Source: Litorivivens sp041625575 (lineage in GTDB: Bacteria > Pseudomonadota > Gammaproteobacteria > Pseudomonadales > Spongiibacteraceae). From it: a stretch of 19,857 nucleotides of DNA. The position numbers and the translations under genes are program-made. The notes under the pieces were generated by a model. It saw only the letters and a program-made list of their open reading frames with translations. It made no database searches and had not been told where the DNA came from. Shown one piece after another: positions 8,708 to 15,455 of this stretch (the stretch's first letter is position 1; each line of letters starts with the position of its first letter). The stretch is from positions 1-19,857 of the forward strand of contig JBFJTG010000053.1 in assembly GCA_041625575.1 (NCBI GenBank), given 5' to 3'.

Positions 8708-8784
8708 TGGCCCGCCCGTCAGGAGTCGAACCTGAGACCTCCGCCTCCGGAGGGCGGCGCTCTATCCAGCTGAGCTACGGGCGG
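8708..8784 (-). tRNA. tRNA-Arg(CCG)
   Basis: On the minus strand the 77 bases fold into a full cloverleaf. The acceptor CCGCCCG pairs perfectly with CGGGCGG. The D arm is GCTCAGCTGGATAGAGC. The anticodon stem CCGCC/GGCGG carries the loop CTCCGGA, giving anticodon CCG (codon CGG). The T arm is TCAGG-TTCGAAT-CCTGA, followed by discriminator G and an encoded CCA. The first pair is C1-G72 instead of the common G1-C72. It is transcribed against both flanking protein genes. Confidence 0.97.
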
Positions 8785-8799
8785 AATTGGGAGGGCGTA

Positions 8800-8828
8800 A
8801 ATATAACAAGGCAGGCGGCTTGTCTCAA
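8800..8828 (-). promoter_or_regulatory. Promoter of tRNA-Arg
   Basis: Read on the minus strand, TTGAGA (8828-8823) and TATATT (8805-8800) are separated by 17 bases. A GC-rich stretch CGCCCTCCC lies between the -10 and the tRNA 5' end, which resembles the discriminator of stringently controlled stable-RNA promoters. The implied start is only about 8-10 bases before the tRNA. Confidence 0.7.
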
Positions 8829-8999
8829 ATAACCATGCCGATCTAGTAGCCGAAGACTGTTAGGCGCTTCCGCGCAGAACGCTTGTTCTTTTTTTTAGTT
8901 CGGATAAGGAATCAATGTATAGGCATCCGCGTTATGCTTAGTGATCGCCCTACGCTCCGTTTAACAGGGGTAGATAGTAACGAGTTCAGAGGGAGAACG

Positions 9000-9926
9000 G
9001 TGGATTCGATCATATCGGTAAAGCAGCTCAACAAGACTTACGGCTCCGGCTTTGTCGCCCTGCGTGATATTAATCTCGATATTAAGCGCGGTGAAATTTT
9101 CGCTTTGCTGGGGCCCAATGGCGCCGGTAAAACTACCCTGATTGGCTCTATTTGCGGCATTGTTAACCCGAGTTCCGGCCAAATACTGGCCGATGGCCAT
9201 GATGTACAAAAGGAGTTTCGCGCGGCGCGCGCCTCCATTGGTCTGGTGCCCCAGGAGCTATTCACGGAATCCTTTGAAAGTGTTTGGGCAACGGTGACCT
9301 TCAGTCGCGGCCTGTTTGGCAAAGCGCCAAACCCTGCCTTAATTGAAAAAATACTGCGTGACCTATCGCTTTGGAATAAGCGCAAGGCGCGTCTTATGGA
9401 GTTGTCTGGCGGCATGAAGCGGCGAGTGATGATTGCCAAAGCCCTGTCTCACGAACCCAAGATTCTGTTTCTCGATGAGCCTAGCGCCGGGGTCGATGTC
9501 GAGCTGCGCCGCGATATGTGGGAGATGGTGCGCAAGCTGCGCGAAAGCGGCGTGACCATTATTCTAACCACCCACTATATCGAAGAAGCCGAGGAAATGG
9601 CCGACCGCATCGGCGTGATCAACCAGGGCGAGATTATATTGGTAGACGACAAAGCCAGCCTTATGCAAAAGCTCGGTAAAAAGCAGCTGACCTTGTATTT
9701 GCAGGAGCCATTGTTCGACATCCCTCCAGACCTTGCCGGCGAGCCACTGAGTCTCGAAGATGAAGGTCGCCAGCTTGTCTACACCTTTGATATTCAAGAA
9801 GAGCATACGGGTATCGCTGAGCTACTGCGCAAACTCGCCGCTCACGGCATCGACTTCAAAGATTTGCACTCCAGCGAGAGCTCTCTGGAAGAAATATTTG
9901 TGAATCTGGTGAGGGCGCGCACATGA
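9000..9926 (+). CDS. yadG: ABC transporter ATP-binding protein, YadG-type
   Basis: A 308-residue ATPase of a type-2 (drug/polysaccharide-type) exporter. GTG at 9000 is chosen because GAGGGAGA lies 4-11 bases upstream and the resulting protein begins right before the first strand of the ABC domain and has the length usual for YadG. The frame stays open back to a TTG at 8883, but the extra residues look untranslated. Walker A is GPNGAGKT (38-45), then LVPQE as Q-loop, signature LSGGMKRR, Walker B ILFLDEPSAGVD and the switch His in LTTHYIEEAE. The C-terminal ~85 residues form the accessory region (end ESSLEEIFVNLVRA). The stop overlaps the permease start (ATGA). The substrate of YadGH exporters is not established. 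Confidence 0.9.
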   Translation: MDSIISVKQLNKTYGSGFVALRDINLDIKRGEIFALLGPNGAGKTTLIGSICGIVNPSSGQILADGHDVQKEFRAARASIGLVPQELFTESFESVWATVTFSRGLFGKAPNPALIEKILRDLSLWNKRKARLMELSGGMKRRVMIAKALSHEPKILFLDEPSAGVDVELRRDMWEMVRKLRESGVTIILTTHYIEEAEEMADRIGVINQGEIILVDDKASLMQKLGKKQLTLYLQEPLFDIPPDLAGEPLSLEDEGRQLVYTFDIQEEHTGIAELLRKLAAHGIDFKDLHSSESSLEEIFVNLVRART

Positions 9927-10684
9927 ATCTCTACGCCATAGCCGCCATCTACAAATTTGAAATGGCGCGAACCTTTCGCACGCTTATGCAAAGCATCGCC
10001 TCGCCGGTTATATCAACCTCCCTGTACTTTGTCGTCTTTGGCTCAGCCATAGGCTCCAAAATGGTGGAGGTTGATGGTGTCAGCTACGGCGCGTTCATTA
10101 TTCCCGGTTTGATCATGCTCTCGCTGTTGACCGAGAGTATTTCCAATGCGAGTTTCGGCATTTATTTCCCGCGCTATTCGGGCACTATCTACGAGTTGTT
10201 GTCCGCCCCCCTTTCCTGGCCAGAGGTTGTCGCGGGCTATGTGGGGGCCGCCGCCAGCAAATCCATCCTGCTTGGCTTGCTCATCCTGCTAACCGCCAGG
10301 CTATTTGTAGACTACGAAATTCAGCACCCCGTGTGGATGGTCTGCATCTTGGTGCTGACATCCGTCACCTTCAGCATGTTCGGTTTTATTATTGGCGTGT
10401 GGGCAGACGGCTTTGAAAAGCTGCAAATCGTGCCGCTTATGATCGTCACCCCGCTGGCCTTCCTCGGCGGCAGTTTTTACTCCATCAGCATGCTTCCGCC
10501 CCTGTGGCAGACCATTACCCTGTTCAATCCTGTGGTGTACCTGATCAGTGCCTTTCGGTGGAGTTTTTATGGGGTTTCTGATGTGAGTGTTGGTGTCAGC
10601 GTTGCAATGACGCTGGTATTTATGGCGTTATGCTTGTTTGCGATTGCTTGGATATTCAAGACGGGGTATCGGCTTCGGGTTTGA
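9923..10684 (+). CDS. yadH: ABC-2 type permease, YadH-type
   Basis: A 253-residue inner-membrane permease with about six hydrophobic helices, for example around 25-45, 60-80, 110-125, 135-155 and 225-245. It has the family-typical FIIPGLIMLSLLTESISN, TPLAFLGGSFYSISMLPPLW and FNPVVYLISAFRW segments. It overlaps the ATPase gene by 4 bases, so the two form one exporter. Length is normal for YadH. A diverged copy of its last ~135 codons recurs at 11688-12092, about 1.4 kb downstream. The TetR-type gene 143 bases downstream is a likely local regulator of the pair. Confidence 0.9.
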   Translation: MNLYAIAAIYKFEMARTFRTLMQSIASPVISTSLYFVVFGSAIGSKMVEVDGVSYGAFIIPGLIMLSLLTESISNASFGIYFPRYSGTIYELLSAPLSWPEVVAGYVGAAASKSILLGLLILLTARLFVDYEIQHPVWMVCILVLTSVTFSMFGFIIGVWADGFEKLQIVPLMIVTPLAFLGGSFYSISMLPPLWQTITLFNPVVYLISAFRWSFYGVSDVSVGVSVAMTLVFMALCLFAIAWIFKTGYRLRV

Positions 10685-10766
10685 TTGACTGAAATTGCGC
10701 ATGCTGCGAGGGTGATAGTGGGCGCCTTGGTCTTGTTGTCTGCTGGCGGCAATGTTCAAAATTCCA

Positions 10767-10775
10767 TGCTATATT
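10767..10775 (+). promoter_or_regulatory. Candidate extended -10 element for the first tetR gene
   Basis: TGCTATATT at 10767-10775 is an extended -10 (TG at 10767-10768, hexamer TATATT 10770-10775) about 50 bases upstream of the tetR ATG. No convincing -35 is seen. The same nine bases recur upstream of the pilin-like gene at 15343-15351. Confidence 0.3.
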
Positions 10776-10827
10776 ACCCCTGCTTTGATTTTGTAATGAA
10801 GCAAGTGATTATGCTGGTTTACTAACG

Positions 10828-11583
10828 ATGAACAGCAGGCGGGTGAAACCCGCGGACGACACAAAAGAGCGACTTATTCATGCTGCTGAAAAGCAGTTTG
10901 CGATAAATGGCGCCCGTGCTCGCGTAACCGATATTGTAAGCTCTGCCGGCTGCGGTAACGCAGCTGCCATTAACTATCACTTTAATTCTCGTGAAGGGCT
11001 TTTGACGGTTTGCCGGGCTTATCGGGAGCGGCCCATCGATCTATTTCGTGCCCGCTTGTATCAGGCGCTGTGTGAAGAGGTAGGGGAGGACGCCTTTAGC
11101 CTGGGGTATTACTACTTTATTCTTATTGCTCCCTCTGTAGCAGTCGTTGGCCAATTGCTGCCAAATTCCTACTACGGCCGCTTCGTTGCTAATTGCAAAA
11201 CCTACAGTCTTCGAGGCTTGCAAGAGCGTCAGAGTCAGGCTTGGGCTAAAACTGCCATTCACTGCATGAATCAAGTGTATACGGGGTTGCTGGAATTTTT
11301 GTCGCCGGAGTTGCTTGCTTTACGCGTTACTCTTTACGAACACCATGGTGCGCAGGGCTTGGCGCAAATGGAAGCCATGCTAATGCAGAGGCTCGATGCG
11401 GGTGAAGCACTTGCGCAAGTGCAGGCAGATATTCCTGCAATGGCCGTTGAGCTCGCTTCGCATATATTGTATCTGGTGCTACAGGACAAGGTGCCGAGCG
11501 CCGTTGACTTAAGTGTTCCGGCACGCGTTTTTGCCAAGCTGTTGCATTCAGGTCCGCCCTTTCAATTTAGTCTGCCTGAATAG
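10828..11583 (+). CDS. TetR/AcrR-family regulator (copy 1)
   Basis: A 251-residue one-component regulator. The N-terminal helix-turn-helix spans about 12-60 (DTKERLIHAAEKQFAINGA, then RVTDIVSSAGCGNAAAINYH, FNSREGL). The remaining ~185 residues form the helical ligand-binding and dimerisation domain. It is a clear paralogue of the gene at 18784-19521, with no gap for about 220 residues, more than half of positions identical by eye, and an almost identical recognition region. It follows the yadGH exporter on the same strand after 143 bases and so probably controls it. No clear ribosome-binding site precedes the ATG, but an in-frame TAA lies just upstream, so the start cannot be much earlier. 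Confidence 0.9.
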   Translation: MNSRRVKPADDTKERLIHAAEKQFAINGARARVTDIVSSAGCGNAAAINYHFNSREGLLTVCRAYRERPIDLFRARLYQALCEEVGEDAFSLGYYYFILIAPSVAVVGQLLPNSYYGRFVANCKTYSLRGLQERQSQAWAKTAIHCMNQVYTGLLEFLSPELLALRVTLYEHHGAQGLAQMEAMLMQRLDAGEALAQVQADIPAMAVELASHILYLVLQDKVPSAVDLSVPARVFAKLLHSGPPFQFSLPE

Positions 11584-11595
11584 CCTGGGGCATTG

Positions 11596-11639
11596 AGCTC
11601 CCTAGGGCTCCTCATAGGGGGCGCGCCAACGGAGCTTTT
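11596..11639 (+). terminator. Possible terminator after tetR copy 1
   Basis: AGCTCC (11596-11601) can pair with GGAGCT (11631-11636), with an inner CCCTA/TAGGG pairing and TTTT at the 3' edge. The stem is short and the loop long, so the call is weak. Confidence 0.3.
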
Positions 11640-11651
11640 CACCGAGTTTTT

Positions 11652-12092
11652 GAGAAATACCTGCACTCCAGCGAAAGCTTGCGGTAGGGCTTGTTCATCC
11701 TGCTAACCGCCCGGCTATTTGTAGACTGCGAAATTCAGCACCCCGTGTGGATGGTCTGCATCTTGGTGCTGACATCCGTCACCTTCAGCATGTTCGGTTT
11801 TATTATTGGCGTGTGGGTAGTCGGCTTTGAAAAGCTACAAATAATGCCGCTTATGATCGTTACCCCGCTGCCCTTCCTCGGCGGCAGTTTTTACTCCATC
11901 AGCATGCTTCCGCCCTTGTGGCAGACCATTACCCTGTTTAATCCCGTGGTTTACCTGATTAGCGCCTTTCGCTGGAGCTTTTACGGGGTGTCTGATATGA
12001 GTGTCAGCGTTGCAATGACATTGGTTTTTATGGCGCTATGCTTGTTAGGAATAAGGTGGATATTTAAAACGGGCTATAGGTTGCGGGTCTAA
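11652..12092 (+). pseudogene. Decayed second copy of yadGH: 3' end of yadG joined to last half of yadH
   Basis: Bases 11688-12092 match the last 411 bases of yadH (10274-10684) at about nine bases in ten. There is one 6-base in-frame deletion (VG lost after SDMSV), no frameshift and no internal stop, so 133 codons remain open. About ten amino-acid changes are visible, including Y to C and D to V. The first ~118 codons, including the start and early helices, are missing. Immediately before it, 11661-11684 reads LHSSESLR-stop, matching the C-terminal LHSSESS of YadG (9862 onward), with 18 of 19 bases shared around TGCACTCCAGCGA. The simplest reading is a complete duplicate of the exporter operon that suffered an internal deletion. 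No start codon with a ribosome-binding site is seen (the open frame begins with TTG at 11691), so translation is unlikely. Confidence 0.85.
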
Positions 12093-12928
12093 TTGAGCAA
12101 GCCAAATTCTATCAAGACGAGAGAGGCACTTTCCAAGCCGAGTTTTACACTGCCTGCCCTGTAGGGCGTAAGCGGAATTTCGGGTGAGGCGCGTAGTTCG
12201 GCGGATAGTTCGAGTTGTGACAGATTGACGCCATTATTACGCAACTCCGAACCTAGCGGCTGTCCGTTCAGTAATAGAAGTACTGTAGCCGGTGTGCGAC
12301 TGCCGTCCCCCTGTAATATGCTGGCAGGCAGAAATGGCCCGTAGAGTTGTTGTTTTTTTTCATCAACGACGACAACGCGGTAGGCAGCAGGCCGCTTGCA
12401 GTCGACGGAAAAATGAAAGCTTACTATGGAGTTGGAGCTTGGTTCGGCTGGCATTAGTGAGCCAAAGTTAAAGTTCAGTGGAGCTGATAGTCGGATAGCG
12501 CAATTGCTGTTTTTGTTGTGAAGCAGAGAAAGCGGTGACTCACCGTCTTTTATGGTATTGATGTTGTTCAATGCAAAACCGGTTAAGCCGATCAGGTGCG
12601 AGCTAAGCATACTCTCCAATTGCGGCAAGGTTGTACTCAAGGGAAGTTGGCTTGTATCGAGGGGAAGGTTAGGTAAGACGCCATTAATGTTTGTGTTTGG
12701 CGCGTTCCGAGAGACGTGTATACGATTCTCGGATTTTCGCTGAGTTTCAATTGATTCACTTAGGCAGAAAGTACTGAAGCACAGCAAAAAGAAAAGCAAA
12801 GCAGCTGGCTTCAGGCCGCTGCCGGAAAGCGGAAACGTAGGCTTGTTTATATTTGGCCTGCGAAGATAGAAAACATTGTAATCTCCGGCTAGGCTGAGGG
12901 CTGCTTCTGTCAAGTGCATATTTGCCAT
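12089..12928 (-). CDS. SCPU (spore coat protein U)-like pilus subunit, possible tip protein
   Basis: A 279-residue putative secreted protein. A hydrophobic segment (about 42-56, AALLFFLLCFSTFC) looks like a signal sequence but is preceded by ~38 residues, an unusually long N-region. Only ATG 12928 or 12919 is available as a start, and no clear ribosome-binding site is seen. The C-terminal half has the SCPU pattern: NCAIRLSAPLNFNFGSL, then SFHFSVDCKRPAAYRVVVVD, with two cysteines that could form the usual disulfide, ending in alternating hydrophobic strands (VKLGLESASLVLIEFGLL). It starts 5 bases after the usher stop, so it is probably cotranscribed and coupled. By analogy with archaic (Csu-like) systems it would be a minor or tip subunit, which is inference. 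Its stop overlaps the stop of the yadH remnant on the other strand. Confidence 0.7.
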   Translation of the reverse strand: MANMHLTEAALSLAGDYNVFYLRRPNINKPTFPLSGSGLKPAALLFFLLCFSTFCLSESIETQRKSENRIHVSRNAPNTNINGVLPNLPLDTSQLPLSTTLPQLESMLSSHLIGLTGFALNNINTIKDGESPLSLLHNKNSNCAIRLSAPLNFNFGSLMPAEPSSNSIVSFHFSVDCKRPAAYRVVVVDEKKQQLYGPFLPASILQGDGSRTPATVLLLLNGQPLGSELRNNGVNLSQLELSAELRASPEIPLTPYRAGSVKLGLESASLVLIEFGLLN

Positions 12929-12933
12929 TGCCG

Positions 12934-15264
12934 TTATTGCGCTGTGCCATAGGGAGACAATACGCCGGTACGCGGATTGAATTCAAGTTCGGGAATATCC
13001 GACCCAATCGGCGGTAGATTAACAGTACGTGTTTCCCCGTCCCATGTTAGCTGGTTGGCGCCCACCTTTGCGTTATCAATATACGCACCAATGTTGAATA
13101 TCGTATATGTTTTTCCATTCCAAATTAGATTTTGCCCAGCGGTTGCGCCCTTAATAGTGAGTAGAAAGCCAGGCGCTGAAAATTCGATTTGGCTCAAACC
13201 TCTGGTGCCGGGTACAACGGCTGTGGTTTTCAGATCTATAGAGTAGCTGTAGCCCTCGGGTATAGAGTCTCCGTCCACCTGATAACGGGTTGGGGCGAAT
13301 CCTCGGGTTATTAGTGCGGCGCGCCCTTTGCCGTCCGTTTTGTGGGAGAGGCCGGCGTACTCAATAGTTACACCAGGCACCGCTGAGTGCACTTCCAAAT
13401 ATCCATCATTCGGGTTGATTCTAGAAACCAATTTTGGCGATGCACCGGTAAAGGCGATGCCACCTTCGGCGCGTATATTCTGCGAGCGCAAGTCACCATC
13501 ATCGCGGTAGTTATAAGCGGCGGAAATCGCTTGCCACTGTTTTGCGACACGGGCGTCGCCAAAGTTTTCGCTCTTGTGGGGCTTGGTAATGGTTCGAACT
13601 CGTTCAGCTCGCATGCTGGCAGCGGCTCGCTGTTCCTCGCTTACAAAGCTGGCGCTTAGCGCAGCGCTGTCGAGTGTTTCACTGTGACCGTAGGCCAATG
13701 ACGTTTGCCTTAGCAGGCTGTTGCCCCCGGGTGCCCAGCTTAGGCCCAGAAAACCGGCACTGCCGCCTCGCTCCACATGGGATGCACCTGCAGATATTAC
13801 AAATTGTCCCAGTCGAGTGGATAGGCTGCCAGAATAGGTGTTCACTTCGTCAATGCGACTTGTCGCTACGCTCAGTCCGAAACGGCCTACGTAGGCGCCT
13901 ACGTAGGCACGCTGAAAGTCTGTCAGCGTGCTGTCTTGCAAAAGTCGCCGAAAATTATGACTTTTCCTCCCTTCATAACCATAAGTAAATTGGGAGAATC
14001 GCGATACTGCTGTATTTGTGATGGACCAAGTATAGGCTTGGCCTTCCTCGAATAGTAATGGAGTTTCAGCGCCCTGGGGGTAATGATTTTTTGAGCCGCT
14101 CACATCAATCGTGGCAATTGGTAATGCCAGCGTAATACCCAGTGCACCGTTGTATTGGTTCTCGACGCCCTCAGCGAATATTTCAACGTTCAGCCAGTTG
14201 GTCAGGCCATAGCGAATATCCATGGCTGCTCCGGCGTCAGCGTAATCATTTTCGCCCTGGCGCAGTGTGCCGGCGGTAAAGCCGTAATCCCACTCCCCTT
14301 GGCGAATCATGCGGGACAGCCCCAGCAGGCTGGCAGATACTTCTTGCACCGCGCCCAGTTCGTCGATAAAGCGCAGAGTAACATTGGAGCCACTATCTCC
14401 CTGAATATCTTCGAAGGTGACCTTGCCAGCGTTAACATTTTGCCGACGGCGTCTTTCGCCGTCTATGTAAAGCTCTGCAACGCCGGGTAGGCTAGACACA
14501 GTACTAAGGTCATAAGCGGGCGTAAAAATTCGACCGGGTTGGGTGTCGAAGCGTCGACGTAGCGAAAAACCGCCAAGACGAAGACCACTCGACAGTGGGC
14601 CAGATGCGGAAACTGTGTCGCCGGCAGTAAACTGAAAGCGATTTTTGATGGAGTAAAACTCTAAAGCTGTGTTTCCTCTGCGCCAGCCAATGTCTTCAAG
14701 CCATACTCCGTCGCTGCGTAATACTCCGGCAGGACCAAGCGATGCGATAATTCCTGCATCGGCGGCCCGACGTGTATCCGAAAAACCCGTTTCGTTGATA
14801 TCCTGACGTGCACCTCTAATCCCCCAGTTCATCAATAGGCCAGAATGGCGTTGAACCTGTTGCGCGATACCGTTGCTATGTAATCGCAAGGTCTGCGGGG
14901 GTAAGAGTTTGGGGAATACCTGTAACAGTCCGGTCGCATTGCGCTCGTTGAATTGCACTCCCCCCAGGGCGGCGACCGGGATACATCTGTAGCAGCCGGC
15001 CTCGCTAAATCTGGGGATTGCATCCAACGCACCATCTATTAATAATCCGTCCGGAATTTCTTCCTCTGCTATCAAGTATTCGCCGGGTCGATTCGGCCGC
15101 TCAAATAGAACCACCGTAGCCTGTAAAAGACCTGAAAAATCAAGGTCAATAACGCGAACGCCGGTTTGAGCGAACGCTCCTGCGACGGTAAGCGCTAAAG
15201 TCAGTAGAAGGGGGCGCCTTGCGATGCGGCGCCGCAACGTGGGAGTTGAAAACATCGACAACAC
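12934..15264 (-). CDS. Fimbrial outer-membrane usher protein (FimD/CsuD-type)
   Basis: A 776-residue usher that receives chaperone-subunit complexes and assembles and secretes the pilus through its beta-barrel. The signal peptide has a basic region RRRIARRP followed by LLLTLALTVAGAFA, with cleavage near residue 32. Next are an N-terminal periplasmic domain and a long run of amphipathic barrel strands (NWLNVEIFAEGVENQ, SQFTYGYEGRKS, RFGLSVATSRIDE). A middle plug-like segment lies around VAELYIDGERRRRQNVNAGK. The C-terminal domains contain the usher-typical GFAPTRYQVDGDSIPEGYSY. GTG 15264 is preferred over ATG 15255 because GGGGGAG lies 5 bases ahead of it. Slightly shorter than classical ushers (about 800-870). 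Divergent from the pilin-like gene, with 191 bases between the chosen starts. Confidence 0.88.
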   Translation of the reverse strand: MLSMFSTPTLRRRIARRPLLLTLALTVAGAFAQTGVRVIDLDFSGLLQATVVLFERPNRPGEYLIAEEEIPDGLLIDGALDAIPRFSEAGCYRCIPVAALGGVQFNERNATGLLQVFPKLLPPQTLRLHSNGIAQQVQRHSGLLMNWGIRGARQDINETGFSDTRRAADAGIIASLGPAGVLRSDGVWLEDIGWRRGNTALEFYSIKNRFQFTAGDTVSASGPLSSGLRLGGFSLRRRFDTQPGRIFTPAYDLSTVSSLPGVAELYIDGERRRRQNVNAGKVTFEDIQGDSGSNVTLRFIDELGAVQEVSASLLGLSRMIRQGEWDYGFTAGTLRQGENDYADAGAAMDIRYGLTNWLNVEIFAEGVENQYNGALGITLALPIATIDVSGSKNHYPQGAETPLLFEEGQAYTWSITNTAVSRFSQFTYGYEGRKSHNFRRLLQDSTLTDFQRAYVGAYVGRFGLSVATSRIDEVNTYSGSLSTRLGQFVISAGASHVERGGSAGFLGLSWAPGGNSLLRQTSLAYGHSETLDSAALSASFVSEEQRAAASMRAERVRTITKPHKSENFGDARVAKQWQAISAAYNYRDDGDLRSQNIRAEGGIAFTGASPKLVSRINPNDGYLEVHSAVPGVTIEYAGLSHKTDGKGRAALITRGFAPTRYQVDGDSIPEGYSYSIDLKTTAVVPGTRGLSQIEFSAPGFLLTIKGATAGQNLIWNGKTYTIFNIGAYIDNAKVGANQLTWDGETRTVNLPPIGSDIPELEFNPRTGVLSPYGTAQ
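13885..13908. repeat. 24-base perfect palindrome made of two tandem 12-base palindromes, inside the usher gene
   Basis: The 12-mer GCCTACGTAGGC occurs twice in direct tandem. Each copy is its own reverse complement, so the 24 bases are too. In the usher frame it encodes AYVGAYVG in a barrel-strand region, an in-frame duplication of AYVG. Confidence 0.9.
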
Positions 15265-15455
15265 GACTCTCCCCCTGATTGTTTTTATGTACTAAACAAT
15301 CGATCTTACCGGCAAGCGCATCGCTAGCGAAGTAGCAATTTTTGCTATATTTCCGCCGCTATTCTTTGGGTATTGTCCTCTTTCTAGTCTTCTTTGGGGC
15401 CGCTGAGCATGCGCTTGCAGCCTCAAGGCAGTTCATTGTGGAGGGGATAATAACT
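15265..15455. promoter_or_regulatory. Divergent control region of the pilus genes
   Basis: This region separates the usher (minus) and the pilin-like gene (plus). It contains two adjacent inverted repeats, TCGCTAGCGA (15321-15330, perfect) and TAGCAATTTTTGCTA (15333-15347, two 6-base arms around TTT). The second overlaps a candidate extended -10 for the pilin, TGCTATATT (15343-15351), with no recognisable -35. That is the arrangement expected of an activator- or repressor-controlled promoter. The neighbouring LuxR-type protein is the obvious candidate, by inference. Confidence 0.45.

Larger units (their letters stand above)
8659..8999. other. Intergenic stretch between hydrolase and ABC exporter; holds only the tRNA gene and its promoter
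   Basis: This 341-base stretch contains the minus-strand tRNA-Arg and its promoter. A 7-base inverted repeat (GCGGCTA 8663-8669, TAGCCGC 8697-8703) with a long loop sits between the hydrolase stop and the tRNA 3' end. It may contribute to transcription ending from either side but lacks a T tract. Nothing else is recognisable in 8830-8989 except an AT-rich T8 run near 8888. The open frame reaching back to 8883 is judged not to be translated. Confidence 0.6.

Noticed and set aside
8883..8999. N-terminal extension of the YadG-type ATPase starting at TTG 8883 or ATG 8934.
   Set aside because: Neither has a ribosome-binding site, and the residues do not resemble the family. GTG 9000 follows GAGGGAGA and gives the normal length.
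12934..15264. Several plus-strand open frames opposite the usher gene.
   Set aside because: They are shadows of the usher reading frame with no domain, start signal or codon pattern of their own.
15342..15455. An in-frame upstream extension of the pilin-like gene whose ~30 residues look like a second signal peptide.
   Set aside because: It would start at TTG with no ribosome-binding site and overlaps the candidate -10. The ATG at 15456 has GGAGGGG upstream and a complete signal peptide of its own.
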